Shown: positions 1 through 7,394 of the stretch, piece by piece | How positions within the stretch are numbered: position 1 is the stretch's first letter | How the letters are laid out: each line of letters opens with the position of its first letter | Origin: Chitinophagaceae bacterium | GTDB taxonomy: Bacteria; Bacteroidota; Bacteroidia; Chitinophagales; Chitinophagaceae | Length of the DNA stretch: 64,000 nt | Direction of reading: 5' to 3' | Assembly: GCA_016786885.1 (NCBI GenBank) | Contig: JAEUVO010000027.1 | Coordinates: 20,406 to 84,405, forward strand | Position numbers and translations under genes: made by a program | The notes under the pieces: generated by a model | Database searches by the model: none | Seen by the model: the letters and a program-made list of their open reading frames with translations, nothing else | Told to the model about the DNA's origin: nothing

Positions 1-1
1 G

Positions 2-256
2 ATAAAAGACAGCGCAAGGTCTATAACGGCAAATATTGCTGAAGGCTATGGCAGGTTTCATTACCAGGAAGCGATACAGTTTTGCCGTATTTCAAGAGGA
101 TCTTTACTTGAAACCTATGATCATTTATCCAGCGCTTTAGAGGAGCAGTATATTTCCGAAACCCTATTTATGGAAATGAAAACTAAACAGGAACAACTCC
201 TTAAAATACTAAACGGCTATATTGCCTACCTTAAACGTCGCAAGCAGGAAGGATGA
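2..256 (+). CDS. Four-helix-bundle protein (23S rRNA intervening-sequence type), 5'-truncated
   Basis: This frame is open from the window edge to TGA at 254-256 and gives 84 residues, so the N-terminus lies outside the window. Visible motifs are SITANIAEGYGR, then FCRISRGSLLETYDHL, which are the conserved helices of the small four-helix-bundle family first seen encoded inside 23S rRNA intervening sequences and now common as stand-alone Bacteroidota genes. The family usually has about 115-125 residues, so roughly a third is missing. The function of stand-alone copies is not known. The following bases hold a short repeat tract and then tatC. Confidence 0.8.
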   Translation: MKDSARSITANIAEGYGRFHYQEAIQFCRISRGSLLETYDHLSSALEEQYISETLFMEMKTKQEQLLKILNGYIAYLKRRKQEG

Positions 257-260
257 TACG

Positions 261-340
261 GATCAACCCAATCAACTTAATTAACTAATCCCCCAATACC
301 CCTAATTAACTCAATCAACCAATCAACCAATCAACCTAAT
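261..340. repeat. Degenerate AATCAACC short tandem repeat
   Basis: The stretch between the four-helix-bundle gene and tatC is built from variants of AATCAACC / AATTAACT. Three perfect head-to-tail copies of AATCAACC lie at 313-336, with degenerate copies on both sides. The bias (almost no G on this strand) differs from neighbouring intergenic DNA. No spacers are present, so it is not a CRISPR array. Confidence 0.7.
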
Positions 341-355
341 TCACTATTCACCACT

Positions 356-363
356 TATCTTTG
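356..363 (+). promoter_or_regulatory. Bacteroidota -7 box before tatC
   Basis: TATCTTTG matches the TAnnTTTG core recognised by the Bacteroidota primary sigma factor and lies 19 bases before the tatC ATG. I see no clear -33 TTG at the expected distance, so strength is uncertain. Confidence 0.5.
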
Positions 364-382
364 CGACACTTTATAAAAACAA

Positions 383-1240
383 ATGGCTCTACTTGATTTT
401 TTTAATAATCGGAACAAAGATGAAGCAAAAGGCGAAATGACCTTTATCGATCACCTGGAAGAGCTGCGCTGGCATGTTATCCGCTCGGTGATCGCTGTGC
501 TGATCGGCGCTGTGGCTGTTTTCGTCTACTCCGATTTTGTGATAGATAAGATTGTTATGGGGCCAGCCCATGATTATTTCATTTCCTATAAGATATTTTG
601 CAACCTTAGTCATTCATTGGGGCTTGGCGAAACGCTTTGCTTTGGCAAAATACCTGTTGCCTTCCAGAGTAATACGATGAGCGGCCAGTTCATTGCCTCC
701 TTTACTGTTGCGTTTGTTGGTGGTTTCGTCGTTGCGTTTCCTTATATATTCTGGGAATTCTGGCGGTTTGTAAAACCAGCACTTTCGCAAAAGGAAATAA
801 GAAAAACAAGAGGCGTAATTTTCTGGGTATCGTTCCTGTTTTTTCTCGGCGTAGGATTTGGCTATTTCATTCTCACACCCTTCATGGTCAACTTTTACTT
901 CACGTACAAGCTGAGCCCACTGATCGAAATAAAACCGACCTTTTCCGACTATCTCGAAAACCTTGTATACACTACGGTGGGTATTGGCGTTTTATTCCAG
1001 ATGCCACTGCTGATAATGGTACTGGCAAGAATTGGTGTAGTAACGGGCCGTTTCCTCAGGAAATACCGCCGCCATGCCTTTGTTATCATATTGATAGCTG
1101 CCGCTATTATCACCCCTTCTACCGATCCCTTCAGTCTTACGATCGTAACGATACCGCTGTATCTTCTGTTCGAAGCCAGTATTATCATTGCTTCCCGCAT
1201 CAACAAAAGACAGGAAAAAGAGATGAAAGAGTGGAGTTAA
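383..1240 (+). CDS. tatC: Sec-independent protein translocase TatC
   Basis: TatC is the inner-membrane receptor of the twin-arginine translocase, which exports folded proteins bearing an RR signal. The N-terminus carries the hallmark FIDHLEELR (residues 21-29), and the first cytoplasmic loop has FWEFWRFVKPAL, the conserved FWxFxxPAL-type signal-recognition segment. Several hydrophobic spans fit the six-helix topology, and 285 residues is slightly longer than E. coli TatC, mostly through the first periplasmic loop (about 60-100). TatA/B are not in the window. A probable client, the Gfo/Idh/MocA protein at 46603 with an SRRDALK signal, is. The ATG is preceded by a TAnnTTTG box. Confidence 0.96.
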   Translation: MALLDFFNNRNKDEAKGEMTFIDHLEELRWHVIRSVIAVLIGAVAVFVYSDFVIDKIVMGPAHDYFISYKIFCNLSHSLGLGETLCFGKIPVAFQSNTMSGQFIASFTVAFVGGFVVAFPYIFWEFWRFVKPALSQKEIRKTRGVIFWVSFLFFLGVGFGYFILTPFMVNFYFTYKLSPLIEIKPTFSDYLENLVYTTVGIGVLFQMPLLIMVLARIGVVTGRFLRKYRRHAFVIILIAAAIITPSTDPFSLTIVTIPLYLLFEASIIIASRINKRQEKEMKEWS

Positions 1241-1278
1241 ACTACATTCATTATTTAAAGTTTGAAGTTATAGTTCAG

Positions 1279-1286
1279 TACCTTTG
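1279..1286 (+). promoter_or_regulatory. Bacteroidota -7 box before rpiB
   Basis: TACCTTTG fits TAnnTTTG and lies 42 bases before the rpiB ATG. The nearest TTTG upstream (1261-1264) is only 14 bases away instead of the usual 19-20, so the -33 element is weak or absent. Confidence 0.5.
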
Positions 1287-1328
1287 TATAAGTTCATTGG
1301 TTAGTACGATTCATTTAAAACTTTCCTC

Positions 1329-1784
1329 ATGCATTCCCCCTTTGATCTTCATAAGCCCATTGCTATCGGCAGCGATCATGCCGGCTTTGATTATAAAGAA
1401 GAACTGATCTCTTTCCTGGAAGGAAAAGGTTTACACTTCACTGATTTTGGTACACATAGTAAAGATTCTGTGGACTATCCCGATTTTGCCCACCCGGTGG
1501 CCAGTGCGGTAGAAAAAGGGGAAGCTGCATTTGGTATTTTGATCTGCGGCAGTGCCAATGGAGTAGCGATCACCGCCAATAAACACCAGGGCATCCGTGC
1601 CGCTATTTGCTGGGGAGAAGAATTATCACAGTTGTCCCGGGCACATAATAATGCCAATATAATATGTATCCCTGCCCGCTTTGTACGGGAAGGTGACGCA
1701 GAAAAAATGGTGGCCATATTTATGACCACTGAATTTGAAGGGGGGCGCCATGCCAACCGGGTGAACAAAATTGCCTGCGCATAA
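1329..1784 (+). CDS. rpiB: Ribose-5-phosphate isomerase B (RpiB/LacA family)
   Basis: This cytosolic enzyme interconverts ribose 5-phosphate and ribulose 5-phosphate in the non-oxidative pentose phosphate pathway. Family motifs are GSDHAGFD (residues 14-21), DYPDFA, the active-site loop LICGSANG with Cys73 as the predicted catalytic base, and SRAHNNAN with His106. The loop reads GSANG where E. coli has GTGIG, a variant common in this branch. The length of 151 residues is normal. It stands alone between tatC and a peptidase with its own promoter box, so it is probably monocistronic. Confidence 0.95.
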   Translation: MHSPFDLHKPIAIGSDHAGFDYKEELISFLEGKGLHFTDFGTHSKDSVDYPDFAHPVASAVEKGEAAFGILICGSANGVAITANKHQGIRAAICWGEELSQLSRAHNNANIICIPARFVREGDAEKMVAIFMTTEFEGGRHANRVNKIACA

Positions 1785-1862
1785 TATCAATACCAATCAT
1801 CCATATTTTATCCCTTCTTTTGCCGGAAGGGATTATTTTTATCGTTCATCATTAATACAACT

Positions 1863-3407
1863 ATGATCAAAAAAATTATTGTTTGCCTTATTCTTTCAAT
1901 GCCGCTTACAGCTGCTGCACAAAAAAAAGATAAGAGTGCAACAAAAGCTGCTGCCACCATTACGGCAGAAGACATGAAAAAACACCTGTATGTTATTGCC
2001 AGTAAAGAAATGGAAGGAAGAGATACCCCTTCACCGGGTCTTGAAAAAGCTGCCAATTATATAGAAGAACATTTCAGATCACTGGGATTGACACCTGGCA
2101 ATAATGGAAGCTACCGGCAATACTACCCTTTGTATAAAGATTCCATGCAGGATGCTTCTCTGGTGATCAATGGAAAAAAAGTGGAGCTGAATGCAGATTT
2201 TCAACCGATACCGGGTAATTATGCAGCCGGGTTACGTTTCTCTGAAGTAGTGTTTGCGGGTTATGGCATCAGTGATGGTAATAAAAGAAATGATTACAAA
2301 GACCTGAATATAGCAGGTAAATTAGTACTGATTGCTGACGGTATGCCGGCTGATTACAAACCATCACAACAGGGATTTTCTTCTCCTTCTGGTGTAACAG
2401 GCAGAATGAACGCTGCCCTTAGCAGGGGCGCCAGCGCAGTACTGATGATCTACAATAATTTTCCAAGAAAGGGTGGTTCTGTAAGCAGTAACTGGAGCCT
2501 GAACGGTTTTAAAGCCACACAATCACTTTTTGGTTTTACCATTTCAACGGAGACAGCAGCAAAGATCCTTGGAGAGGATGCAAAGACCCTGATGGACAAA
2601 ATAAAAGAAGGTGCTGTTGCCACAAAAACGTATAAGTCAGAAGTGGAATTGAACTATTCAAAAATTACCAAGACAACTCAAGTATCCAACGTACTGGCAT
2701 TACTGGAAGGTACAGACAAGAAAGATGAGTATGTAGTGATCACCGCTCATTATGATCATATTGGCAAAAGAAATGATACTACCATTTATTACGGTGCTGA
2801 TGATGATGGCAGTGGTACTACGGGCATACTTGAGCTGGCACAGGCATTTGTGGAAGCAAAGAAAGCAGGCAAAGGCCCAAGAAGAAGTATTTTGTTTATG
2901 ACAGTAAGCGGTGAAGAAAAAGGATTATGGGGAAGCCGTTATTATTCAGAGCATCCTGTTTATCCGCTGGATAAAACAACGGTTGACCTCAATATTGACA
3001 TGATAGGCCGCATCGGCAACGAGTATATGAAAAATAAGGACTCAGCTAACTATGTTTATATCATCGGTGATGATAAGCTGAGTACAGACCTGGCTGCCAT
3101 TACAGACCAGGTAAACAGCACCTACAGTAAAATGAAACTGGACAGGAAGTATAATGACCCCAAAGACCCGAATCGCTTTTACTTCCGCAGCGATCATTAC
3201 AATTTTGCAGAAAAAGGAGTACCTATCATTTTCTACTTCAACGGGGTACACCCCGATTATCACCGCCCGACAGACACTCCTGATAAGATCAACTATCCGC
3301 TGATGGCCAAAAGGGCACAACTCGTTTTCTACACGGCCTGGGAAATGGCTAACAGAAATGATATGCTGAAGCGGGACCTGAAGCTGGAAAAACCAAAAGG
3401 GTTCTGA
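1863..3407 (+). CDS. Secreted M28 family metallopeptidase with PA domain
   Basis: This is a zinc aminopeptidase-like hydrolase probably acting in the periplasm. A signal peptide occupies residues 1-19 (ends TAAAQ). A protease-associated insert follows at roughly 110-240, then the M28 catalytic domain: His296 in AHYDHIG, the metal-binding DDDGSG (Asp313-Asp315), the catalytic pair Glu351-Glu352 in SGEEKG, NIDMIGR, and the late metal His in FRSDHYNF. All expected catalytic and metal positions are present, so it should be active; substrate specificity cannot be read. A strong terminator follows at 3446-3480. Confidence 0.93.
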   Translation: MIKKIIVCLILSMPLTAAAQKKDKSATKAAATITAEDMKKHLYVIASKEMEGRDTPSPGLEKAANYIEEHFRSLGLTPGNNGSYRQYYPLYKDSMQDASLVINGKKVELNADFQPIPGNYAAGLRFSEVVFAGYGISDGNKRNDYKDLNIAGKLVLIADGMPADYKPSQQGFSSPSGVTGRMNAALSRGASAVLMIYNNFPRKGGSVSSNWSLNGFKATQSLFGFTISTETAAKILGEDAKTLMDKIKEGAVATKTYKSEVELNYSKITKTTQVSNVLALLEGTDKKDEYVVITAHYDHIGKRNDTTIYYGADDDGSGTTGILELAQAFVEAKKAGKGPRRSILFMTVSGEEKGLWGSRYYSEHPVYPLDKTTVDLNIDMIGRIGNEYMKNKDSANYVYIIGDDKLSTDLAAITDQVNSTYSKMKLDRKYNDPKDPNRFYFRSDHYNFAEKGVPIIFYFNGVHPDYHRPTDTPDKINYPLMAKRAQLVFYTAWEMANRNDMLKRDLKLEKPKGF

Positions 3408-3445
3408 TGACCTGTATCCCGGGTTAAATGAAAAATACTTTTACC

Positions 3446-3480
3446 AAAAGCCCCCGCTATATTGAATAGCAGGGGCTTTT
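3446..3480 (+). terminator. Rho-independent terminator after the M28 peptidase
   Basis: Arms 3446-3460 and 3466-3480 pair over 15 bases with one mismatch and a 5-base loop. The right arm ends in TTTT and is followed by a T-rich stretch. Confidence 0.85.
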
Positions 3481-3515
3481 GATTTTGTGTTACTTTCATA
3501 GTTAAATCAGCATCA

Positions 3516-3950
3516 ATGAATCCCAACCAACCAGAGGAGGATGTTGTCTCAGGTTTGTATGACAACTACCATGAAACCCAGAAGGAAATATTGGCTATTG
3601 AAATACGTAAAACCAGGAACAAGCTGCTGACATTGGCTGCCGTTGGGTTTATTTCTGACTTCCTTGCTCTATTGGTGGCTAATACGGTACAGCCAGAAAC
3701 CCTGCTGGCCATTGCGGTGATTCCGCTTGTATTAGCAGGCCTCTCTTTTCTATCTCTAAAGGAGCCTCTAACCGCTATGATCATAGCTGCAGTCATTATT
3801 TTGGCGGCATGGATCTATGCCGCAGTCGTAACCAGGGGAATGGCTGCCATCAGCGGATGGTTGGTAAAGGCAATTATCATTTACCTTTTAATTGCAGGTT
3901 TTCAAAGTGCCAAAGAAGCACATAGGATCAGGAAAGAATTAAAAGGCTGA
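3516..3950 (+). CDS. Small four-helix membrane protein, unknown function
   Basis: This 144-residue protein has a hydrophilic N-terminus of about 30 residues (PEEDVVSGLYDNYHET) followed by four hydrophobic spans at roughly 36-57, 62-80, 84-105 and 115-132, ending in a short basic tail. No catalytic motif is visible and I do not recognise the family. It lies between a terminator (3446-3480) and a convergent gene, so it is transcribed alone. Codon use and composition match its neighbours. Confidence 0.75.
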   Translation: MNPNQPEEDVVSGLYDNYHETQKEILAIEIRKTRNKLLTLAAVGFISDFLALLVANTVQPETLLAIAVIPLVLAGLSFLSLKEPLTAMIIAAVIILAAWIYAAVVTRGMAAISGWLVKAIIIYLLIAGFQSAKEAHRIRKELKG

Positions 3951-4110
3951 TCCCGGATCGATATGTTTTATTGGAAAGGCTGTGTGGAAAACATCAGCCT
4001 TTATTTTTTTAAACTTCGGGCAACTTAAACAGTCTTTCTATTGTCCTTAAAGGAGCGAGAATGATTTTGCAGCCGCCAATTTTTGATCCCTACCTTTCTA
4101 TATAAAAAAC

Positions 4111-4132
4111 GATCCCCGGCAAGCCGGGGATC
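4111..4132. terminator. Bidirectional terminator hairpin
   Basis: GATCCCCGGC and GCCGGGGATC pair perfectly over 10 bases around an AA loop. A-runs lie to the left and T-rich sequence to the right, so it can stop both the + gene at 3516 and the - gene ending at 4136. Confidence 0.85.
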
Positions 4133-4135
4133 ATT

Positions 4136-4618
4136 TTATTTCTGCTTCCTTACAAAAAATACAATGTGATTGTCCGTGTCTTCAAACTCCAGCCGCATAT
4201 ACTCTTTTACAAAAGAGGCTTTTAGTTTTTCTTCTGCCCCATTCTCTACTGTAATGGTGGTTATAACAGCTGCTTCCTCATCAATTGTATAAGTGATCTC
4301 TTTTTCAGGATTTATACCGTCAGTTATCACACCTTTCCCTTCCGGGTTGAATTTGAAAGCCATATCCTTCAATAAAGCAAGAGCAGATTTCATATTAGCA
4401 ACGGCTTTGGCACTGTCCTCGCCGCTGCCTATCTGTGTTAACAACGCTTCTTCCGGCGACAGAGAATCTTTTTCAATATTATAATATACTGTGCCGGGTA
4501 TTTCCAGTGAAACAATTTTCCAGTTACCTACAATATTTGTCTTCGTCACTTTTTCCTGTGCTGCAATACTGAAAGCTGTCAAAACAACACTCAGTAAACA
4601 AATAAATAATCTCTTCAT
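4136..4618 (-). CDS. Periplasmic lipocalin-like protein, unknown ligand
   Basis: A Sec signal peptide (residues 1-20, ending AAQ) is followed by KTNIVGNWKIVSLE, which resembles the G-x-W start of the lipocalin-like / DUF4923-type small beta-barrels common in Bacteroidota. The remainder alternates short beta segments (KGVITDG, EITYTIDEE, MRLEFED, IVFFVRK). At 160 residues it fits a single eight-stranded barrel. No ligand can be predicted. It ends at a strong bidirectional terminator; 33 bases separate it from the deoxyhypusine-synthase-like gene upstream on the same strand, so the two may be cotranscribed. Confidence 0.6.
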   Translation of the reverse strand: MKRLFICLLSVVLTAFSIAAQEKVTKTNIVGNWKIVSLEIPGTVYYNIEKDSLSPEEALLTQIGSGEDSAKAVANMKSALALLKDMAFKFNPEGKGVITDGINPEKEITYTIDEEAAVITTITVENGAEEKLKASFVKEYMRLEFEDTDNHIVFFVRKQK

Positions 4619-4651
4619 TCAATTTTGTGTTTATATAAAAAATAAAACTGT

Positions 4652-5626
4652 TTACCAGCCAAGTACCCAGGCAAATATCAGCGGCGCTACTATCGTAGCA
4701 TCGCTTTCAACGATGAATTTGGGTGTATGTATATCCAGTTTTCCCCAGGTAATTTTTTCGTTAGGTACTGCCCCGGAATAAGAACCATAAGAAGTGGTAG
4801 AATCACTTATCTGGCAGAAATAACTCCAGAAAGGAACATCATGCCATTCCAGGTCCTGGTACATCATTGGCACCACACAGATCGGGAAATCTCCGGCAAT
4901 ACCTCCACCGATCTGGAAAAAGCCTACTCCTTTTCCGGCTGAGTTGTTACGATACCAATCCGCCAGCCAGGCCATATACTCAATACCATTTTTTACTGTA
5001 CTGGCTTTCAGCTCTCCTTTGATAACATAGCTGGCAAAAATATTTCCGGTAGTACTGTCTTCCCATCCCGGCACCACAATAGGAATATTTTTTTCTGCCG
5101 CCGCTACTATCCAGCTGTCCTTTGGATCAATTTCATAATACTGTTTCAGTTCACCACTCAATACTGTTCTGTATAAAAACTCATGCGGAAAATATCTTTC
5201 TCCTTTGGCTTCCGCTTCTTTCCATTGTTTTACCAAATGTTTCTGTAAACGACGGAATGCTTCTTCTTCCGGGATGCAGGTATCTGTTACCCGGTTATAG
5301 TGGTTTTCGAGGAGGTCCCATTCTTCCTGTGGTGTCAGGTCCCTGTAGTTAGGAATTCTCTTGTAATGTGAATGTGCAACCAGGTTCATCACATCTTCTT
5401 CCAGGTTGGCCCCGGTGCAACTGATAATATCAACTTTTCCCTGGCGGATCATTTCAGCCAGTGAAATACCCAATTCCCCGGTACTCATCGCACCGGCAAG
5501 GGTGATCATCATTTTACCTCCTTCCAGTAAATGTTGCTCATACCCTTTAGCGGCATCAACCAGTGCAGCCGCATTGAAGTGCCGGTAATGATGTTGAATG
5601 AATTGAGAGATCGGACCTTTGTTCAT
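4652..5626 (-). CDS. Deoxyhypusine synthase-like protein (probable homospermidine or related polyamine synthase)
   Basis: The fold family is recognised from TLAGAMSTGELGISLAEMI, ISCTGANLEED, IVVPGWEDSTTGN, the nucleotide-binding GGGIAGDFP and the KITWGKLD segment. Lys296 of that segment corresponds to the lysine that forms the enzyme-imine intermediate in eukaryotic and archaeal deoxyhypusine synthase. Bacteria lack eIF5A, and characterised bacterial homologues act on small amines, for example in homospermidine formation; that role here is inference from the family. The length of 324 residues is normal. It is followed 33 bases later by the lipocalin-like gene. Confidence 0.85.
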   Translation of the reverse strand: MNKGPISQFIQHHYRHFNAAALVDAAKGYEQHLLEGGKMMITLAGAMSTGELGISLAEMIRQGKVDIISCTGANLEEDVMNLVAHSHYKRIPNYRDLTPQEEWDLLENHYNRVTDTCIPEEEAFRRLQKHLVKQWKEAEAKGERYFPHEFLYRTVLSGELKQYYEIDPKDSWIVAAAEKNIPIVVPGWEDSTTGNIFASYVIKGELKASTVKNGIEYMAWLADWYRNNSAGKGVGFFQIGGGIAGDFPICVVPMMYQDLEWHDVPFWSYFCQISDSTTSYGSYSGAVPNEKITWGKLDIHTPKFIVESDATIVAPLIFAWVLGW

Positions 5627-5712
5627 GAATGCTAATTTTGATCCGCCTTCAGATCACAATAAGGTGAGACATTGCGGGAAGCGCAAAATTACAGTTTTGA
5701 TGAAATAAAAAA

Positions 5713-5732
5713 GTTCCCCGTTTCCGGAGAAC
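5713..5732 (-). terminator. Terminator after the PepSY-like gene at 5756
   Basis: On the minus strand an 8-base stem with one mismatch (GTTCTCCG / CGGGGAAC, GAAA loop) is followed by TTTTTT. Confidence 0.75.
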
Positions 5733-5755
5733 CTTTTATAATAAAACAACCCTTA

Positions 5756-6199
5756 TTATTTTTTTAATTTCTGAATATCAGTGAGATTTCCTGCCGTATC
5801 CACTTTAGCCAGGTATTTTTTCCCTTTTGATTCCAAGGTAACACGATAGGTAGTGCCGGAAGAATTTGTGATCTCATTTACATCGAAGACATCTGCATTT
5901 CCAAATCGCTTATCTAAAGATGTCATTACTGCTAACGGCAGCTGGTTGTAAAAAAGAGATCTCACACTTCCTTCCAGTTGTCCCTTTTGTGTAAAATAGG
6001 CTTCTGTACGGTATCCGCGGAGAATGAATGTAGCCTTTACATAATCTCCTGTATTAGTCCATTTAACTAATTCAGCTCCGGCGAATTCTTTTTTAAAGGA
6101 TTCCTGTACTTGCTCATTGATACCGGGGTCAGTGTTTGCGAAGGCAATTGCTGTTGCTATTGTGAACATCGAAAACAGCGATAAAAATAATTTTTTCAT
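5756..6199 (-). CDS. PepSY-like (DUF2874/BLIP-like) periplasmic protein, copy 1
   Basis: The 147-residue protein has a signal peptide (about 1-21, ending AIAFA) and a mature domain with the pattern of Bacteroidota PepSY-like proteins: an N-terminal helix (VQESFKKEFAGAE), VKWTNTGDYVKATF, YFTQKGQLEGSVRSL and a strand-rich C-terminus (TYRVTLESKGKKYLAKVD). Two relatives sit at 6411 and 11970 with the same order but low identity. PepSY-type domains are thought to be small periplasmic or extracellular binding modules; the function here is unknown. It has a good promoter (6240-6270) and its own terminator. Confidence 0.75.
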   Translation of the reverse strand: MKKLFLSLFSMFTIATAIAFANTDPGINEQVQESFKKEFAGAELVKWTNTGDYVKATFILRGYRTEAYFTQKGQLEGSVRSLFYNQLPLAVMTSLDKRFGNADVFDVNEITNSSGTTYRVTLESKGKKYLAKVDTAGNLTDIQKLKK

Positions 6200-6239
6200 G
6201 GCTTTAGGTTTAATGATTAATAATTGTTGATTGATAATT

Positions 6240-6270
6240 CAAAAATATAGTAAGGCAAAACTGAAGTCAA
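6240..6270 (-). promoter_or_regulatory. Consensus Bacteroidota promoter for the 5756-6199 gene
   Basis: Reading the minus strand, TTG (6270-6268) is followed after 20 bases by TATTTTTG (6247-6240), matching TTG-N19/20-TAnnTTTG. The predicted start site gives a leader of about 35 bases. Confidence 0.65.
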
Positions 6271-6352
6271 GTGAATTGTGAAGTGCGGCAGGCGATGTTA
6301 ATGTTATTAACGAAGTAGTTTAATCATTAACATTCGTCATCTGAATATAAAA

Positions 6353-6377
6353 CCCTGGCTGCAGACGCAGACCAGGG
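6353..6377 (-). terminator. Terminator after the PepSY-like gene at 6411
   Basis: CCCTGG and CCAGGG, extended by CTGC/GCAG with one bulged base, form a hairpin. On the minus strand it is followed by TTTTATATT. Confidence 0.7.
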
Positions 6378-6410
6378 CTTGTTTTACCACACACCAAAAC
6401 TATCTTTTAA

Positions 6411-6848
6411 TTAAGCTTTTCTTGTTTTTTGGTATACACTCCAGTCACTCCCTGCTGATGACTTTAAAATGATCTTTGAATCTGCATCCTCCAGTGTAAT
6501 ATAGTAGGCTGTACCGTCACTCTTGGCTACTTCAAATAAATCACTGATCCAGTATTTGCTGTAACTCTTCTTCAGGTTGTTCTGCAGGTTTAGTGGCAGA
6601 TCATCTGAGCTGAGGTATCGGGTAAGGCCCAGTAACTCTCCTTCCTCATTATAAAAAGCAAATACATGCTTTTCATTATATACAAAAGCGGCTTTGTAAT
6701 AATTGCTGCCAACTGTCCACTCTACTTCTTTTGCAGTATTGAATTCAGTTTTAAAAGCGTTTAAAACTTTTGTCGCTACATTTTCTTCACCGGCAAATGC
6801 ACTTGCTGTGCTTATCAGAACTGCCAGTATCATGATGATCTTTTTCAT
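6411..6848 (-). CDS. PepSY-like (DUF2874/BLIP-like) periplasmic protein, copy 2
   Basis: A signal peptide (about 1-19, ending SAFA) precedes a 125-residue mature domain with the order seen in copy 1: helix VLNAFKTEFNTAKEVEW, YYKAAFVYNEKHVFAFYNEEGELLG, helix LPLNLQNNLKKSYSKYW and a strand pair AYYITLED / KIILKSS. A YNEEGELLG turn replaces YFTQKGQLEG of copy 1. It is flanked by its own terminator and lies divergently from sdpR across a 280-base gap. No catalytic residues are evident; function unknown. Confidence 0.75.
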   Translation of the reverse strand: MKKIIMILAVLISTASAFAGEENVATKVLNAFKTEFNTAKEVEWTVGSNYYKAAFVYNEKHVFAFYNEEGELLGLTRYLSSDDLPLNLQNNLKKSYSKYWISDLFEVAKSDGTAYYITLEDADSKIILKSSAGSDWSVYQKTRKA

Positions 6849-7068
6849 ATTCTTTATTTAAAAGGTTTAGATTTCTATCTGAATTTGTTGTTTGATTAGT
6901 TTGACGTAGTAAAAGTAGAGAAGGTTACACCCCACGGCAAGCCAATTATGATTAGCGGGGATCAGTGTTAACTGCTGTTAACATACGTTGCCAAATACAA
7001 ACCACTAAACATTTTTAAATGCCGGTCATCAGGTTACACCACATGTTTATGTGATAACATTAAAAAAA

Positions 7069-7105
7069 TTTGCATAGTAAAAATAATACTTAGATATTTG
7101 TCTAA
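7069..7105 (+). promoter_or_regulatory. Predicted sdpR promoter with overlapping operator palindrome
   Basis: TTTG (7069-7072), a 20-base spacer and GATATTTG (7093-7100) resemble TTG-N19/20-TAnnTTTG with one mismatch. The inverted repeat TTAGA-N6-TCTAA at 7090-7105 covers the -7 box. A dimeric ArsR-type repressor bound there would block its own promoter, as expected for an SdpR autorepressor. Confidence 0.55.
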
Positions 7106-7128
7106 ATATATAATTATAGAATTGGCCT

Positions 7129-7392
7129 ATGAATATTGTATTTAAAGCCCTGAACGACCCTACCCGGAGGGAGATACTGGAATTATTGCAGGAAAAGGAC
7201 ATGACTGCCGGAGAAATAGTGGAGAAGTTCAGTATATCCGGACCAAGTATTTCGCATCATCTTGACCTGCTGAAACAGGCAAAGTTGGTAATAGCGGAAA
7301 AAGAAGGGCAGTATATCTATTATTCACTCAACACAACTGTTGTAGATGAGATAATGAAATGGTTCCTGCAATTCAAATCAAAAAAGAAATAG
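7129..7392 (+). CDS. sdpR: ArsR-family autorepressor, SdpR type
   Basis: This 87-residue winged-helix protein begins NIVFKALNDPTRREILELL, typical of ArsR/SdpR regulators, with the recognition helix in SGPSISHHLDLLKQAKLV and a wing at GQYIYYSL. None of the cysteine metal-binding motifs of true metal-sensing ArsR proteins is present. In Bacillus, SdpR represses its own operon and is sequestered at the membrane by SdpI bound to the SDP toxin. Here sdpI follows two bases after the stop, so the same arrangement is conserved. The palindrome at 7090-7105 is a candidate operator. Confidence 0.85.
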   Translation: MNIVFKALNDPTRREILELLQEKDMTAGEIVEKFSISGPSISHHLDLLKQAKLVIAEKEGQYIYYSLNTTVVDEIMKWFLQFKSKKK

Positions 7393-7394
7393 AT

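Noticed and set aside
257..345. AATCAACC tract as a CRISPR array or origin iterons
   Set aside because: Units are 8 bases without spacers, and no dnaA, cas or replication gene is near.
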